Assembly: GCA_030704425.1 (NCBI GenBank)
Contig: JAPDHM010000002.1
Coordinates: forward strand, 186,001 to 250,000
DNA: 64,000 bases
Source: Rhodobacteraceae bacterium IMCC1909
GTDB lineage: Bacteria > Pseudomonadota > Alphaproteobacteria > Rhodobacterales > Rhodobacteraceae
Direction of reading: 5' to 3'
Of the stretch, positions 16,738-25,479 are shown in pieces. How positions within the stretch are numbered: position 1 is the stretch's first letter; every line of letters begins with the position of its first letter. Both the position numbers and the translations under genes were made by a program. The notes beneath the pieces are model-generated. The model saw nothing but the letters and a program-made list of their open reading frames with translations, did not search any database and was not told where the DNA came from.

Positions 16738-17594
16738 TCCTTGGCCATCCGTTCGACCGCCAGAAAGACGGCTGAATTGTCTAGCCCGCCCTCGCCCGCT
16801 GCCTCGGCATCTTCCATCATCTCCAGATAGCGCGCCACCATCGGCAGTTGACTGTGCCCATTGCGGGTCGCCATCTCGCGGATCAAAGTGAAGTCCTTTT
16901 TCGACTGGGTAATCCGGCCAAGCGGGGTGAAATCTCGCGCCACCATCAGCGGACCCTTGGCGGCCATTACATCGGATCGCGCGGCAGATCGTTGTGCGGT
17001 TTCAAGAAACGTCTCGGGATCAAGACCGAGAGCCTGGGCAAAAACCAAACCTTCGGCGACGGCCGCCCGGTTCAGACCAAGCACGCAATTGATGGCAAGC
17101 TTGGTTCTGTTGCCGTCCCCGATGGTTCCGACGCGCTCTCGGTTGGGTGAAATCGCATCCGCCATACCTTCAAATTCATCAAGACCTGCCGGATCACCTC
17201 CAAGCAGCAACAGCGCTGTGCCCTGCTCAACCTGCTTACTCGTGCCCGAGATCGGGGCCTCGACCAGGGTGATCCCCTTGGTTTTTGCACTGGTCTCCAA
17301 TGCCGCCACGTCGTCGGGGTCGCAGGTGCTCATCGTAACAAGAACCTTACCGGTGCCCTCAGGCGCATCCGAGATGATATCAGCCAACTGGTCCGTGCTG
17401 AAAACAGCCGAAAGCAGGATGTCGCTTTGCCAGAGATCCGCGGGGTCCGAAGGTGTTCCACCCTTTTCTTGAAGCATTGCGCCGCGCGCCGGGTCTAGAT
17501 CAAAGCCAAGCACGCGGTGCCCTGCGCCCAAAAGCCGGTTGGACAATGCCATGCCGATCAATCCCAGACCGAAAACCCCAACCGTTTTGGCCAC
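16734..17594 (-). CDS. NAD(P)-dependent oxidoreductase, 3-hydroxyisobutyrate dehydrogenase type
   Basis: 286 residues of the beta-hydroxyacid dehydrogenase family. The Rossmann motif GVFGLGLIGMALSNRL is at residues 6-21, the substrate-binding block appears as EAPISGTSKQVEQGTALLL, and GNRTKLAINCVLG carries the catalytic lysine. Members oxidise 3-hydroxyisobutyrate, tartronate semialdehyde, L-threonate and related acids. It is the last gene of the leftward string that starts at 26643 and begins 10 bp after the Gfo/Idh gene. Confidence 0.88.
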   Translation of the reverse strand: MAKTVGVFGLGLIGMALSNRLLGAGHRVLGFDLDPARGAMLQEKGGTPSDPADLWQSDILLSAVFSTDQLADIISDAPEGTGKVLVTMSTCDPDDVAALETSAKTKGITLVEAPISGTSKQVEQGTALLLLGGDPAGLDEFEGMADAISPNRERVGTIGDGNRTKLAINCVLGLNRAAVAEGLVFAQALGLDPETFLETAQRSAARSDVMAAKGPLMVARDFTPLGRITQSKKDFTLIREMATRNGHSQLPMVARYLEMMEDAEAAGEGGLDNSAVFLAVERMAKD

Positions 17595-17604
17595 AGTATC
17601 TCTC

Positions 17605-18678
17605 CTATTGTGCCGCCTTCATGTCGGCCAGTTGCGACAACGCATGGTTCGACAGAGGCAGCGTCACAGGGTCGCCAGTCTCTGCCGAAAGGTCCGCGGC
17701 TGAATATGTCTCCATCACCATCCGGGCATGAGACGCATCCACCATGACCGGGCGATCCAATAGGCAATCTTCAAGAAAATGGATGGTCTCCGGCCCCATT
17801 TGACCGGCAAAGACGTGGCCAACATGTTCGCCCGGCATGGTCGACATCGGATATTGCGTGCCGTCGGCGACCGTATTCAGCCAATGGTCGCGTGCTGTGT
17901 CGTCCAGGATCAACGCCCCTTCGGTCCCGGTAATCTCGATCCAGGTACCGCAGTAGTTCGGATAGCTTGGCGGCAGATTCCACCCCCCGCCTACGACGAC
18001 AAGTGTTCCGTCCTCCATAGTGACGGTGGACCACATACAATCGTACGAGCCATTTAGCTCTTTCATATAGCCATAGGCGCCCTGACTATAGACTTTTGCA
18101 GGTTTCGTGTGCTCAAGCAGCCAAAATACAAAATCGAGATCGTGCGTGGATTCCATCGCTGCTGGCGACAGCTTGACCCGGTTGGCGATTTTTGTGCCAA
18201 GGGTGCGTGACAGATGGCGGCTGACCATCACGTTGACGACCTTGCCCAGCTTTCCCTCGGAAATCGACTTTTTGGCATAGGCGATCTTGGGATTGAAGCG
18301 TTGCGAATAGCCGATGGTGAACTTCAGATTACCGGCCTGGGACAGCGCAATCAGATCGTCGGCTTCCCAGAATTCAAGCGCTATAGGTTTTTCCAAAAGC
18401 ACATTTTTGCCAGCCTTCAGGCAATCGCGGGCAATCGGGTAATGCGTCCCTTCCGGTGTCGTCGAGATGTAGACGACGCTGATCGCAGGGTTGGCGACAA
18501 TGTCCTGATAGTCCGTCGTAGCGGTTGCGGGATTGGTCAAAGCGCGAACTTCTGCAAGCCGTTCGGGCTTGATTTCGCAGATATGAAGCGCATCGACCAA
18601 GGCCGATTTAGCCAGCGTTTCGGCGCGAATTCCGCCGCACCAGCCCGTTCCGATCACCGCTACTTCTGTCGAAGCCAT
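17605..18678 (-). CDS. Gfo/Idh/MocA family oxidoreductase
   Basis: 357 residues from the ATG at 18678, supported by GGGAGAG five bases upstream. N-terminal VAVIGTGWCGGIRAETLAKSAL binds the dinucleotide; the E-K-P motif appears as LLEKPIALEFWEADDL. The following domain carries HDLDFVFWLLE, a conserved Asp/His region of the family. It is followed after 10 bp by the HIBADH-like gene, suggesting two successive oxidations. Similar in layout to the Gfo/Idh protein at 32119 but clearly distinct in sequence. Confidence 0.88.
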   Translation of the reverse strand: MASTEVAVIGTGWCGGIRAETLAKSALVDALHICEIKPERLAEVRALTNPATATTDYQDIVANPAISVVYISTTPEGTHYPIARDCLKAGKNVLLEKPIALEFWEADDLIALSQAGNLKFTIGYSQRFNPKIAYAKKSISEGKLGKVVNVMVSRHLSRTLGTKIANRVKLSPAAMESTHDLDFVFWLLEHTKPAKVYSQGAYGYMKELNGSYDCMWSTVTMEDGTLVVVGGGWNLPPSYPNYCGTWIEITGTEGALILDDTARDHWLNTVADGTQYPMSTMPGEHVGHVFAGQMGPETIHFLEDCLLDRPVMVDASHARMVMETYSAADLSAETGDPVTLPLSNHALSQLADMKAAQ

Positions 18679-18762
18679 CAACGCTCTCCCATCGTGTGTT
18701 TGTTGTCCATCAGCTATCGTGCGAGCAACGAAGTCGCCAATAATAAATTCTAATGCCGGGCA

Positions 18763-20136
18763 TCAGACAAACCCGATCAGTTGCCACCAGTAATACGTGA
18801 GCGGAAGTCCCACGCACGTCACTGCCAGGGCCAGCCAAAGGCAAAGGCGCAAAAAGACCGCGTTTGGCACCTTTGAGATAGACATTGCGACGATCAAGGG
18901 TGGCGCCTGATAAGGGATGGCTGGTGTCGATATTCCGATAATTTGGGTCATGGAAACCGCTTCCAACGATAGGCCGGTCGCCTCGGCCAATGGTGCTGCG
19001 AAGGGGACGAGCACCGCCGGTGCAGCCGGTGCGGTGGTCAGATGCGACAAAGCAAACGAAAATCCGTAGACAGCATAGATCGATGACAGGCCCCCTTCCC
19101 CGTCCAAAGGCAGGTTTCGGATCAGGACATCGGCCAAAAGCTGATCAAGCCCTGCACCGCGGGCGACGGCGACGACCGTCACGATGGAGGCAAAGAAGAT
19201 CGCGGGTGTCAGATCGATCTGTTCGCGCATCGCAGTGGGTTTCAACATTCCGAACCGGGGCCAAATCACGATCGCCGCAGCCGTCAACGCAATCCATGCA
19301 GGCGGGATACCATGGGCAAAATCGGTCATCCACATCGCGATGGCAGCCCCGAGAACTATAAGCAGACGACGCTGTTCAGGTCGCTTGATTGTGGCTTCAG
19401 CCTGGCTTTGCAGCGTCTCGGAAATCGGGTCGCGACAAAAGCCGACCATCAACAAAACAAGGAGGCCAAACCGCAGCAGGTTCACCGGAAACTGTAGCAA
19501 AAAGTACCCCGAATAAGTGCTGTGAATGCCGTAAAGTTGGTCCATCGTGCCGACATGAACGATGGTCGGCAGGTTTGCGGTGAGGATCGTATAAGTCGGC
19601 AAGAGCGTGGCGGCAGAGGCGGTGGCAATCAGCCCGATAGCCCCTCGTCCGTCAGCCGCAAGACCCAGACGGTCCGCAAGCGCTGCGGCAATCGGGATCA
19701 TCACGATGATCCGGGGCATGGTGGAAGGGATCAGCACGCCAAGCGCCATCCCCGCAGCCGCGATTACCAAGATCGCGCGCGGATAGGACGCCCCCGTCAG
19801 CCCGATCAATCGCTCTGAGACGCGCGCGGCAAGCCCCGTCGCGGCAATTGCGACCCCAAGGATGATGCCCGATACCAGCAGCCAGAAACCGCTGGACATG
19901 AAGCCCGAAAACACGGCCTCGCGCGGGATAATGCCAAGCGCCAATGCGGACAGGAAGATACCGAAGGCGGTGACGATCTCGGGCACGGCGCGGGTGGCAA
20001 AAAGCGTGAGCGCTGCACTGCCGATACCGGCCGCTTTCCAGATTTCCCCGGCCTCGCCCAGAGAAATGCCGTAGGCTACAAACGCCGCCCCCAAGGCGAC
20101 GCCTGTACTCGAAATCTGACTGCTGGTCAGACCCAT
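18763..20136 (-). CDS. SLC13/DASS-type carboxylate transporter
   Basis: About 457 residues from the ATG at 20136, with roughly twelve membrane segments. Two related halves each carry an S-N-T/S-A-T like pore region: LIATASAATLLPTYTILTAN and SFALSHLTTAPAAPAVLVPFA, a pattern of the SLC13/CitM-type families. It should move a dicarboxylate or similar anion with Na+ or H+. An open frame continues upstream to 20223 but overlaps the quinone oxidoreductase gene by 74 bp; the ATG at 20136 lies 14 bp after that gene. No clear ribosome binding site precedes it, so coupling to the upstream gene is likely. It is a third transporter type in this string beside TRAP and TTT systems. Confidence 0.8.
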   Translation of the reverse strand: MGLTSSQISSTGVALGAAFVAYGISLGEAGEIWKAAGIGSAALTLFATRAVPEIVTAFGIFLSALALGIIPREAVFSGFMSSGFWLLVSGIILGVAIAATGLAARVSERLIGLTGASYPRAILVIAAAGMALGVLIPSTMPRIIVMIPIAAALADRLGLAADGRGAIGLIATASAATLLPTYTILTANLPTIVHVGTMDQLYGIHSTYSGYFLLQFPVNLLRFGLLVLLMVGFCRDPISETLQSQAEATIKRPEQRRLLIVLGAAIAMWMTDFAHGIPPAWIALTAAAIVIWPRFGMLKPTAMREQIDLTPAIFFASIVTVVAVARGAGLDQLLADVLIRNLPLDGEGGLSSIYAVYGFSFALSHLTTAPAAPAVLVPFAAPLAEATGLSLEAVSMTQIIGISTPAIPYQAPPLIVAMSISKVPNAVFLRLCLWLALAVTCVGLPLTYYWWQLIGFV

Positions 20137-20149
20137 CAACGGCGCAATC

Positions 20150-21121
20150 TCACGGCAGGAAAATAGTTGAGCCAGTGGTGGCTCCCGCCTCCAGCTCGGT
20201 ATGAGCGGCGGCGACCTCGGCAAGAGGCCGGCGCTGGTTGATATTGATGGTGACGTGGCCGCCGAGAATCATATCGAAAACGCGCCGAGCAGAGTGTTCC
20301 AAGTCAGAGCGCGGGCCGACGTAGTTGGCAAGCGTCGGGCGCGTAAAATAGAGCGAACCGCCATGTTGAAGCGCGCTTGGTGATACCGCCGGGGCTTCTC
20401 CGGTCGTCGCGCCGAAGGACACGAACAGGCCATAGGTTGCCAGAGAGGCCATCGAGGTCTCGAACGTCGCTTTACCAATGCTGTCATAGACAACGGGCAC
20501 GCCCGCCCCGCCCGTGATTTCTTTCACACGCGCGGCAATGTCGGTTGTCTTGCGGTCGATGGCATAGGCATAGCCTTGGTCCAGCGCGGCCGCGCAGTTC
20601 TCGGGTCCAGATGTGACGCCGATCATCTCGGCCCCAAGATGCTTGCCCCATTGACCGGCAATCTGGCCCACGCCGCCCGAAGCCGCGTAGAACAACACCT
20701 GATCGCCCGGCTGCACTTTGTACGTGCGCTCCAACAAGTATTCGACCGTCATCCCCTTCATCAGGGCTGCGGAGGCGGTTTCATCCGAGATCCCGTCTGG
20801 GATCTTGAGAACCCGAGCGGCAGGCGCATTTCGCGCCGTTGCATAGGCCCCCAGCACGCCGCCATAGACGACGTGATCACCGACGGCAAAACCATCCACC
20901 CCGGCACCAACAGCGGTGATTTCGCCAGCCGCTTCGAGGCCTAGAGGCGATGGCACCTTCATCGGGTAGTAGCCAGAGCGCTGGTACACATCCATGTAAT
21001 TCAGCCCAATGGCAGTCTGACGGATTTGCACCTCGCCTTCACCTGGCGAGGGCAGATCGAATTCTTCGATCTGCATCACGTCGGGAGCGCCGGTTTCATT
21101 CATAATTATGCGTTGTGCCAT
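20150..21121 (-). CDS. Quinone oxidoreductase (zinc-free MDR family)
   Basis: 323 residues. The N-terminus RIIMNETGAPDVMQIEEF and GLNYMDVYQRSGYYP are typical of NADPH:quinone reductases of the medium-chain family; VLFYAASGGVGQIAGQWGKHLGA is the A-S-G-G-V-G dinucleotide site. It lacks the zinc ligands of alcohol dehydrogenases. It reduces quinones or enones with NADPH in the cytoplasm. GAGGAGG precedes the ATG. It follows the DUF1330 gene by 10 bp in the leftward string. Confidence 0.9.
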   Translation of the reverse strand: MAQRIIMNETGAPDVMQIEEFDLPSPGEGEVQIRQTAIGLNYMDVYQRSGYYPMKVPSPLGLEAAGEITAVGAGVDGFAVGDHVVYGGVLGAYATARNAPAARVLKIPDGISDETASAALMKGMTVEYLLERTYKVQPGDQVLFYAASGGVGQIAGQWGKHLGAEMIGVTSGPENCAAALDQGYAYAIDRKTTDIAARVKEITGGAGVPVVYDSIGKATFETSMASLATYGLFVSFGATTGEAPAVSPSALQHGGSLYFTRPTLANYVGPRSDLEHSARRVFDMILGGHVTININQRRPLAEVAAAHTELEAGATTGSTIFLP

Positions 21122-21131
21122 GTCGGCCTCC

Positions 21132-21437
21132 TCAGGTCGTCGCGTCGCCGCTTTCCACCACTACCGTCTGCACTTCGCCCGCGCCATTGGCCCGGCGAAA
21201 TGCAGCAGCGGCATTGTATTCATCGGACTTAAAGCAAGCTGTTCCGTCCGCCAACGTCGGAAATTCGATCACCACGAAACGATGGAAATGCTCGGGCCCT
21301 TCCATGATTTCATACTCTCCGCCGCGCGCAAGCACCTTGCCGCCGAAATTCTCGATAATCTCAGGAACAAGATCGGTGTAACGCTTGTATTCTACAGGGT
21401 CATTTATCTTGGCGCGGGCAATCCAATAGGCGGGCAT
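21132..21437 (-). CDS. DUF1330 family protein
   Basis: 101 residues, the usual length of DUF1330 proteins, a dimeric ferredoxin-like alpha/beta family. AYWIARAKINDPVEYKRYTDLVPEII at the start and GPEHFHRFVVIEFPTLADG are characteristic; the later helix-strand has CFKSDEYNAAAAFR. No reaction is known for the family; members often sit inside catabolic operons, as here between TRAP and quinone reductase genes. Start supported by AAGGAT upstream. Confidence 0.88.
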   Translation of the reverse strand: MPAYWIARAKINDPVEYKRYTDLVPEIIENFGGKVLARGGEYEIMEGPEHFHRFVVIEFPTLADGTACFKSDEYNAAAAFRRANGAGEVQTVVVESGDATT

Positions 21438-21446
21438 GGGCGATCC

Positions 21447-22802
21447 TTACATGAGTAGGTTGGGCAACCAGTTTGAGATGCCGGGGAAAACGATGAGCAA
21501 CAGGATCGCGAAAAGCATCACGAACCAATAGGGGATCGACGAATAGAAGATCTGCTGAACGCCAATCTCGTCGTCGTTGATTGCGGCCTTGACGGTATAG
21601 ACCAAGAGCCCGAAAGGCGGCGTCAGCAATCCCGCCTCGATGGCGATGATGCCGATGATGGCAAAGGCCAATTGATCAAATCCGAACGCCATTGCCACAG
21701 GTTCGAGAATGGGCACGGTCAGCAGCATGATCGAGATACTGTCGATGATCATGCCGAGGACGAACCAGATCAGGATGATGATGCCCAAAACCATGAAGGG
21801 CTCGAATCCGCTGTTCACAAAGAATTCGCGGATCGCGTTGGTCACCCCGGTCATAGCCAGCGTCCGGGAATAAAGCGCTGCCGCGAGAAGCAGGATCATG
21901 ATCGGCGCGGCCGTCTTGCCGACGGAATAGATCGAATCGATGAATTCGCGCCACCGCATCCCCTTGATACCGGCCAGGATCAGAGCAAGTGCCGCCCCTG
22001 CGCCAGCACCTTCGGTCGGTGTGAAAATACCGAACCAGATGCCACCCAGAACCGCTCCGACGATGCCAAAGACACCGAACATCGAGACAAAAAGCTGGCG
22101 CGGTGGCAGTTCGACTTTGCTGCTGTCAAAGCCGTCTTCGACTTGAATCGCTTCGTTGTTCACACTGGCCGCACCCTCGCCCACCAGCTCGGGTTTGGTC
22201 AGCGCACGGATGACGATGTAGAGGATGAAAAGCGTCGCAAGAAGGATACCCGGTAGGACGCCTGCAAGGAACAGACGCCCAATAGATTGTTCAGTCAGGA
22301 TGCCCCACACGATCATCAGAACCGAGGGCGGGATGAGCATGCCAAGGCAGCTTGATCCGGCAATAGCCCCAAGCGAAAAGCCACGGTCATAATTGTGGGC
22401 CTTCATTTCGGGGTAGGCAATTCGGCTGAAGGCCGCCGCCGATGCGATGGATACACCCGTCACAAACGAAAAGACGGTGTTGCCCAGCACTGTGGCGATG
22501 GCGAGGCGGGCCGGAATTCTCTTAAGCCCACGGTTGATGGCAACATAGATGTCCGTAATCGCCCCGGATCGTCCAATAAATTCGCCCATCAGCATAAACA
22601 GGGGGATCACCGCAAACGTGAAATCCCGCAGAGCCTCGGCAGAAGTGGAGGCAATCGTGGCCTCTACGATGCGCATCTTGCCGGTGACAAGATAGATGCC
22701 AACCAGCGACGTCACGCCAAGGGCCACCGCCACGTGGACACCCAAAAGCACGAGACCCAGCAAAAGCCCGATTATCAGCGAGGCAGTTTCGAAATCGAAC
22801 AC
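21447..22802 (-). CDS. dctM: TRAP transporter large permease (DctM)
   Basis: 451 residues with about twelve membrane segments. Typical DctM blocks: GVTSLVGIYLVTGK near residue 30, PLFMLMGEFIGRSG, TGVSIASAAAFSRIAYPEM, GSSCLGMLIPPSVLMIVWG, and the C-terminal GLLTPPFGLLVYTVKA. It forms the Na+-driven transport path with the small subunit. The start is a GTG at 22802, two bases after the dctQ stop. Part of the leftward dctPQM string. Confidence 0.93.
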   Translation of the reverse strand: MFDFETASLIIGLLLGLVLLGVHVAVALGVTSLVGIYLVTGKMRIVEATIASTSAEALRDFTFAVIPLFMLMGEFIGRSGAITDIYVAINRGLKRIPARLAIATVLGNTVFSFVTGVSIASAAAFSRIAYPEMKAHNYDRGFSLGAIAGSSCLGMLIPPSVLMIVWGILTEQSIGRLFLAGVLPGILLATLFILYIVIRALTKPELVGEGAASVNNEAIQVEDGFDSSKVELPPRQLFVSMFGVFGIVGAVLGGIWFGIFTPTEGAGAGAALALILAGIKGMRWREFIDSIYSVGKTAAPIMILLLAAALYSRTLAMTGVTNAIREFFVNSGFEPFMVLGIIILIWFVLGMIIDSISIMLLTVPILEPVAMAFGFDQLAFAIIGIIAIEAGLLTPPFGLLVYTVKAAINDDEIGVQQIFYSSIPYWFVMLFAILLLIVFPGISNWLPNLLM

Positions 22803-22804
22803 GC

Positions 22805-23305
22805 TTAGAGTTCCATTTGCTCGACCCGCAGGTCAAAGATTTCGACAAGTGCGAGCAGAGTATAATTGATACCCGCGAGCCCTGCCCCAAAAACGATCAT
22901 CCAGCGTGCCGGCCAGACCGGAACGTGCAAGGACCCTTCCCCATCAAACTCCCAGTTTGCCAAGGACCGAACTGCAGGTTTTATGCCTGCCTTAAATAGA
23001 AAGAAAAACAGCGCCGCGCTAAGGATCAGAGCAAAGATCAAAAGTGCCTTTTGCACGGGCTTTGGCAGGGCCAAGACGACGAAATCAGCCCGCAACATTG
23101 AGTTTGATCTCACAGCGTATCCGATTTGCAGAAAAACAATCATAACCACCGAATTGGCGACGATTTCCTTTGTGCCCGAAATCGGCATGTTCAGCGCGCG
23201 AGTGATGATTTCCGCAAGAATGAAGAAGCAAAGGACAAATGACCAGACCGCGCCAAGGATCATCAGGAATTTGGTAAGCCGGTCGCTTAGTCGAACAAGT
23301 ACCAT
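22805..23305 (-). CDS. dctQ: TRAP transporter small permease (DctQ)
   Basis: 166 residues from the ATG at 23305, with four hydrophobic segments (LMILGAVWSFVLCFFILAEI, IVANSVVMIVFLQIGYAV, KALLIFALILSAALFFFLF, WMIVFGAGLAGINYTLLAL), the standard DctQ design. An upstream in-frame start at 23398 would add 31 polar residues across the dctP stop and is unlikely. Pairs with DctM, whose start lies two bases beyond this stop. Confidence 0.88.
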   Translation of the reverse strand: MVLVRLSDRLTKFLMILGAVWSFVLCFFILAEIITRALNMPISGTKEIVANSVVMIVFLQIGYAVRSNSMLRADFVVLALPKPVQKALLIFALILSAALFFFLFKAGIKPAVRSLANWEFDGEGSLHVPVWPARWMIVFGAGLAGINYTLLALVEIFDLRVEQMEL

Positions 23306-23331
23306 TTTGACCTCTGAGCTTGGAGAATTGC

Positions 23332-23360
23332 GGATGCCCCGCTGGCAAAGCGAAGCATCC
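23332..23360 (-). promoter_or_regulatory. Intercistronic stem-loop between dctP and dctQ
   Basis: Read leftward, GGATGC pairs with GCATCC and, inside it, CGCT pairs with AGCG around a five-base loop. It lies in the 65-bp gap between the binding-protein gene and the small permease gene. Such hairpins commonly protect the upstream message or reduce read-through, so that more receptor than permease is made. Confidence 0.5.
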
Positions 23361-23370
23361 AGTTTTGTGA

Positions 23371-24432
23371 TTACTCGACCACGTAGCGCACCGGCCACTC
23401 GTAGCCGTTGGCCTCTGCCCGATCGAGCACGAGGTTCAAGACCTTTTTGGCCGGAAGTCCCTGTGCTTCCAGATCATCGGCCAGCGATTGCGGCCATTCT
23501 GCCAAGCTTTCGGCCCACGCCTTGCGGACTGATGGGTCGATTTCAGTGACAGTTATCAACCCGCGCAGTTCATCGACCAGACGGTCATATTCAGACGCGT
23601 TGACAGAGCCCGTCTGCTGCTCGTAGTCGGCGGAGACCTCGTGCAGGATTACTTTGAAGTCATCCGGCAATTCGTCGTAGGTGTCTTTGTTGATGGTCAG
23701 CCCATGCCACGTCATCGAGCCAAAGCCGATCAGTGTGTAGTAGGGTCCGGGTTCGTACAGTTTGAGGTTCACCCAGGCCGACGGGAACATGATCCAACCT
23801 TCGTAGACGTTGGTGTTCATCTCGGTATAGGCCGTCGCCAAGGACGATTGCACTTCAGACACGCCCGCCAGTTTCAACCAGTTGAGGTTCAGTCCGGCAC
23901 CCGCGATCTTTTGACCTTGCAGATCCGACAGATCTTCCCAAGGGAAGGATGTGCCAAGGTTGTACCCGCCATCAGCGATCCGGCTGAGCATGACCTGATT
24001 GAACTTGTCCTCAAAGACGTCCGTCAAATACGGCACTTCGGCGTAGACCTCCTGTGCGATCTTCAGCGACGTTTCCGGGTCCATCGTGCCGAAAGGCATC
24101 ATAACCTGAAACGCGTGCAGCGGAAGGTTGGAAGGTTCAAAGCAGAAACAGAAGCCGCCAATATCAAGGATGCCGTCCTGGACGCCTTCCAGCACCTCGG
24201 TGACTTTTACGATTGAACCGGAGTAGCCTTCGACAAAGTTCACGGTGTGATCCGTGCGCGCTTCAACCCGTTCCTTCAGTTCTTTCTGGAAATAGTCGAT
24301 CATCAGACCGGCATAAACGACGCCTGGCGGATGTCCGGACCCAATGCGAAGTGTGATGTCGTCTGCCGTCGCTGCCGACCCGAAAGTCATAGCAGTGAGT
24401 GCAGCGGCACCAGTTGCGATAAATCTTTTCAT
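23371..24432 (-). CDS. dctP: TRAP transporter substrate-binding protein (DctP)
   Basis: 353 residues from the ATG at 24432, which has GGAGG at the right distance. The signal peptide is MKRFIATGAAALTAMTFG with cleavage after a further A-T-A. The mature part begins DDITLRIGSGHPPGVVYAGL. The family arginine that salt-bridges the substrate carboxylate is probably within the block after SDLQGQKIAGAGLNLNWLK, although this region is unusual compared with DctP (no G-L-K-I-R), so the ligand may not be a simple dicarboxylate. A proposed hairpin follows the gene. The gene lies about 115 bp after the DapA-like gene. Confidence 0.87.
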   Translation of the reverse strand: MKRFIATGAAALTAMTFGSAATADDITLRIGSGHPPGVVYAGLMIDYFQKELKERVEARTDHTVNFVEGYSGSIVKVTEVLEGVQDGILDIGGFCFCFEPSNLPLHAFQVMMPFGTMDPETSLKIAQEVYAEVPYLTDVFEDKFNQVMLSRIADGGYNLGTSFPWEDLSDLQGQKIAGAGLNLNWLKLAGVSEVQSSLATAYTEMNTNVYEGWIMFPSAWVNLKLYEPGPYYTLIGFGSMTWHGLTINKDTYDELPDDFKVILHEVSADYEQQTGSVNASEYDRLVDELRGLITVTEIDPSVRKAWAESLAEWPQSLADDLEAQGLPAKKVLNLVLDRAEANGYEWPVRYVVE

Positions 24433-24548
24433 CTTATCCTCCATTTGATGTTCAGTGTCCGGTTCCGTTGCACCCGTTTTCGGCTTTGCAATCGGTCACG
24501 GAATCTTATTGCTCTGCTCTTTCGTTGATGCGTGCTCCTTGTCCTGCC

Positions 24549-25472
24549 TCACTCATGTCCCTCTGCGGATACCCAGGTTTTCAGTGCTTCGATATCGGCT
24601 TTCAGATTTGTCTTTTGTTCCGCGCTCAATGGCACCAGTGGCGGCGCCATACGGGTCCAGCTGTCATCGCCCGAGCGCCATGCCTCCATCTGTTTCATCG
24701 CGGCCATCAGCGGGTATTTCGACGCTACGGCGCGCGCGTTTTTCACCAGCGCAAAAGCTTCGCTGTCAGGCCCGTCGACCCGGCCCTTTTGGACGTAATT
24801 GGCAAAGACGTTGGTCGATCCGGAGATGATACCGGCGCAACCGCGCGCCAGACCTTCGAACAGAAACGACTCACTGGACGGGTAGACATCGAAATCGGCG
24901 TCCACGCCGCCGGTCGCATCCGCGAAGGCCAGCGCCTGCGACATGTCCCCGCTTGAATCCTTCAGGCCCGCGACCACCGGACCAAAGTCCTTCTTCAACC
25001 GCACGGCCACGTCCACCGGGATCGGCGTCGCGGACATCTGAGGGAAGTGGTACAGGTAGACACGCAACCGGTCGTCGCCGATGGTTTCGATCAACTGCGC
25101 GAAATAGCGGTATATCCCCTCATCGCTGACATTCTTGTAGTAGAACGGCGGCAAGACCAGCACGTTCGGGAACCCGGCATCAAGTGCGGCTTTCGACAGG
25201 TCGATGGCGTCCTGCGTGGCGCAAGCACCGGTGCCGAAAATGGCCTTCGAGGGGTCAAAACCAGCCTCTGCAAATTCGCCCGCAAGCTCCATCTTCTGAC
25301 GGAAGGAAATCGAATTGCCTTCACCCGTGGTACCTGTGGGCGCCACGCCGTCACAGCCACCTTGCGTGGTCAGGTACTGGCAATAGGCAACCAGTTTCGC
25401 CTTATCAAGCGTGCCGTCTGCCATGAATGGAGAGACCGCCGCTGCGTAAATTCCTCGAACTGCTTTTGTCAT
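24549..25472 (-). CDS. DapA/NanA-type class I aldolase
   Basis: 307 residues from the ATG at 25472; the open frame upstream of it belongs to no protein family. Marks of the dihydrodipicolinate synthase / N-acetylneuraminate lyase family: APTGTTGEGNSIS for carboxylate binding, the catalytic Tyr in RVYLYHFPQM and the Schiff-base Lys in AGLKDSSGD. Members condense or split pyruvate and an aldehyde; in catabolic operons they usually cleave or dehydrate 2-keto-3-deoxy sugar acids. Lies 7 bp after the alcohol dehydrogenase gene and next to a TRAP system, so a sugar acid or amino-sugar acid route is plausible. Confidence 0.88.
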   Translation of the reverse strand: MTKAVRGIYAAAVSPFMADGTLDKAKLVAYCQYLTTQGGCDGVAPTGTTGEGNSISFRQKMELAGEFAEAGFDPSKAIFGTGACATQDAIDLSKAALDAGFPNVLVLPPFYYKNVSDEGIYRYFAQLIETIGDDRLRVYLYHFPQMSATPIPVDVAVRLKKDFGPVVAGLKDSSGDMSQALAFADATGGVDADFDVYPSSESFLFEGLARGCAGIISGSTNVFANYVQKGRVDGPDSEAFALVKNARAVASKYPLMAAMKQMEAWRSGDDSWTRMAPPLVPLSAEQKTNLKADIEALKTWVSAEGHE

Positions 25473-25479
25473 TTTTCGC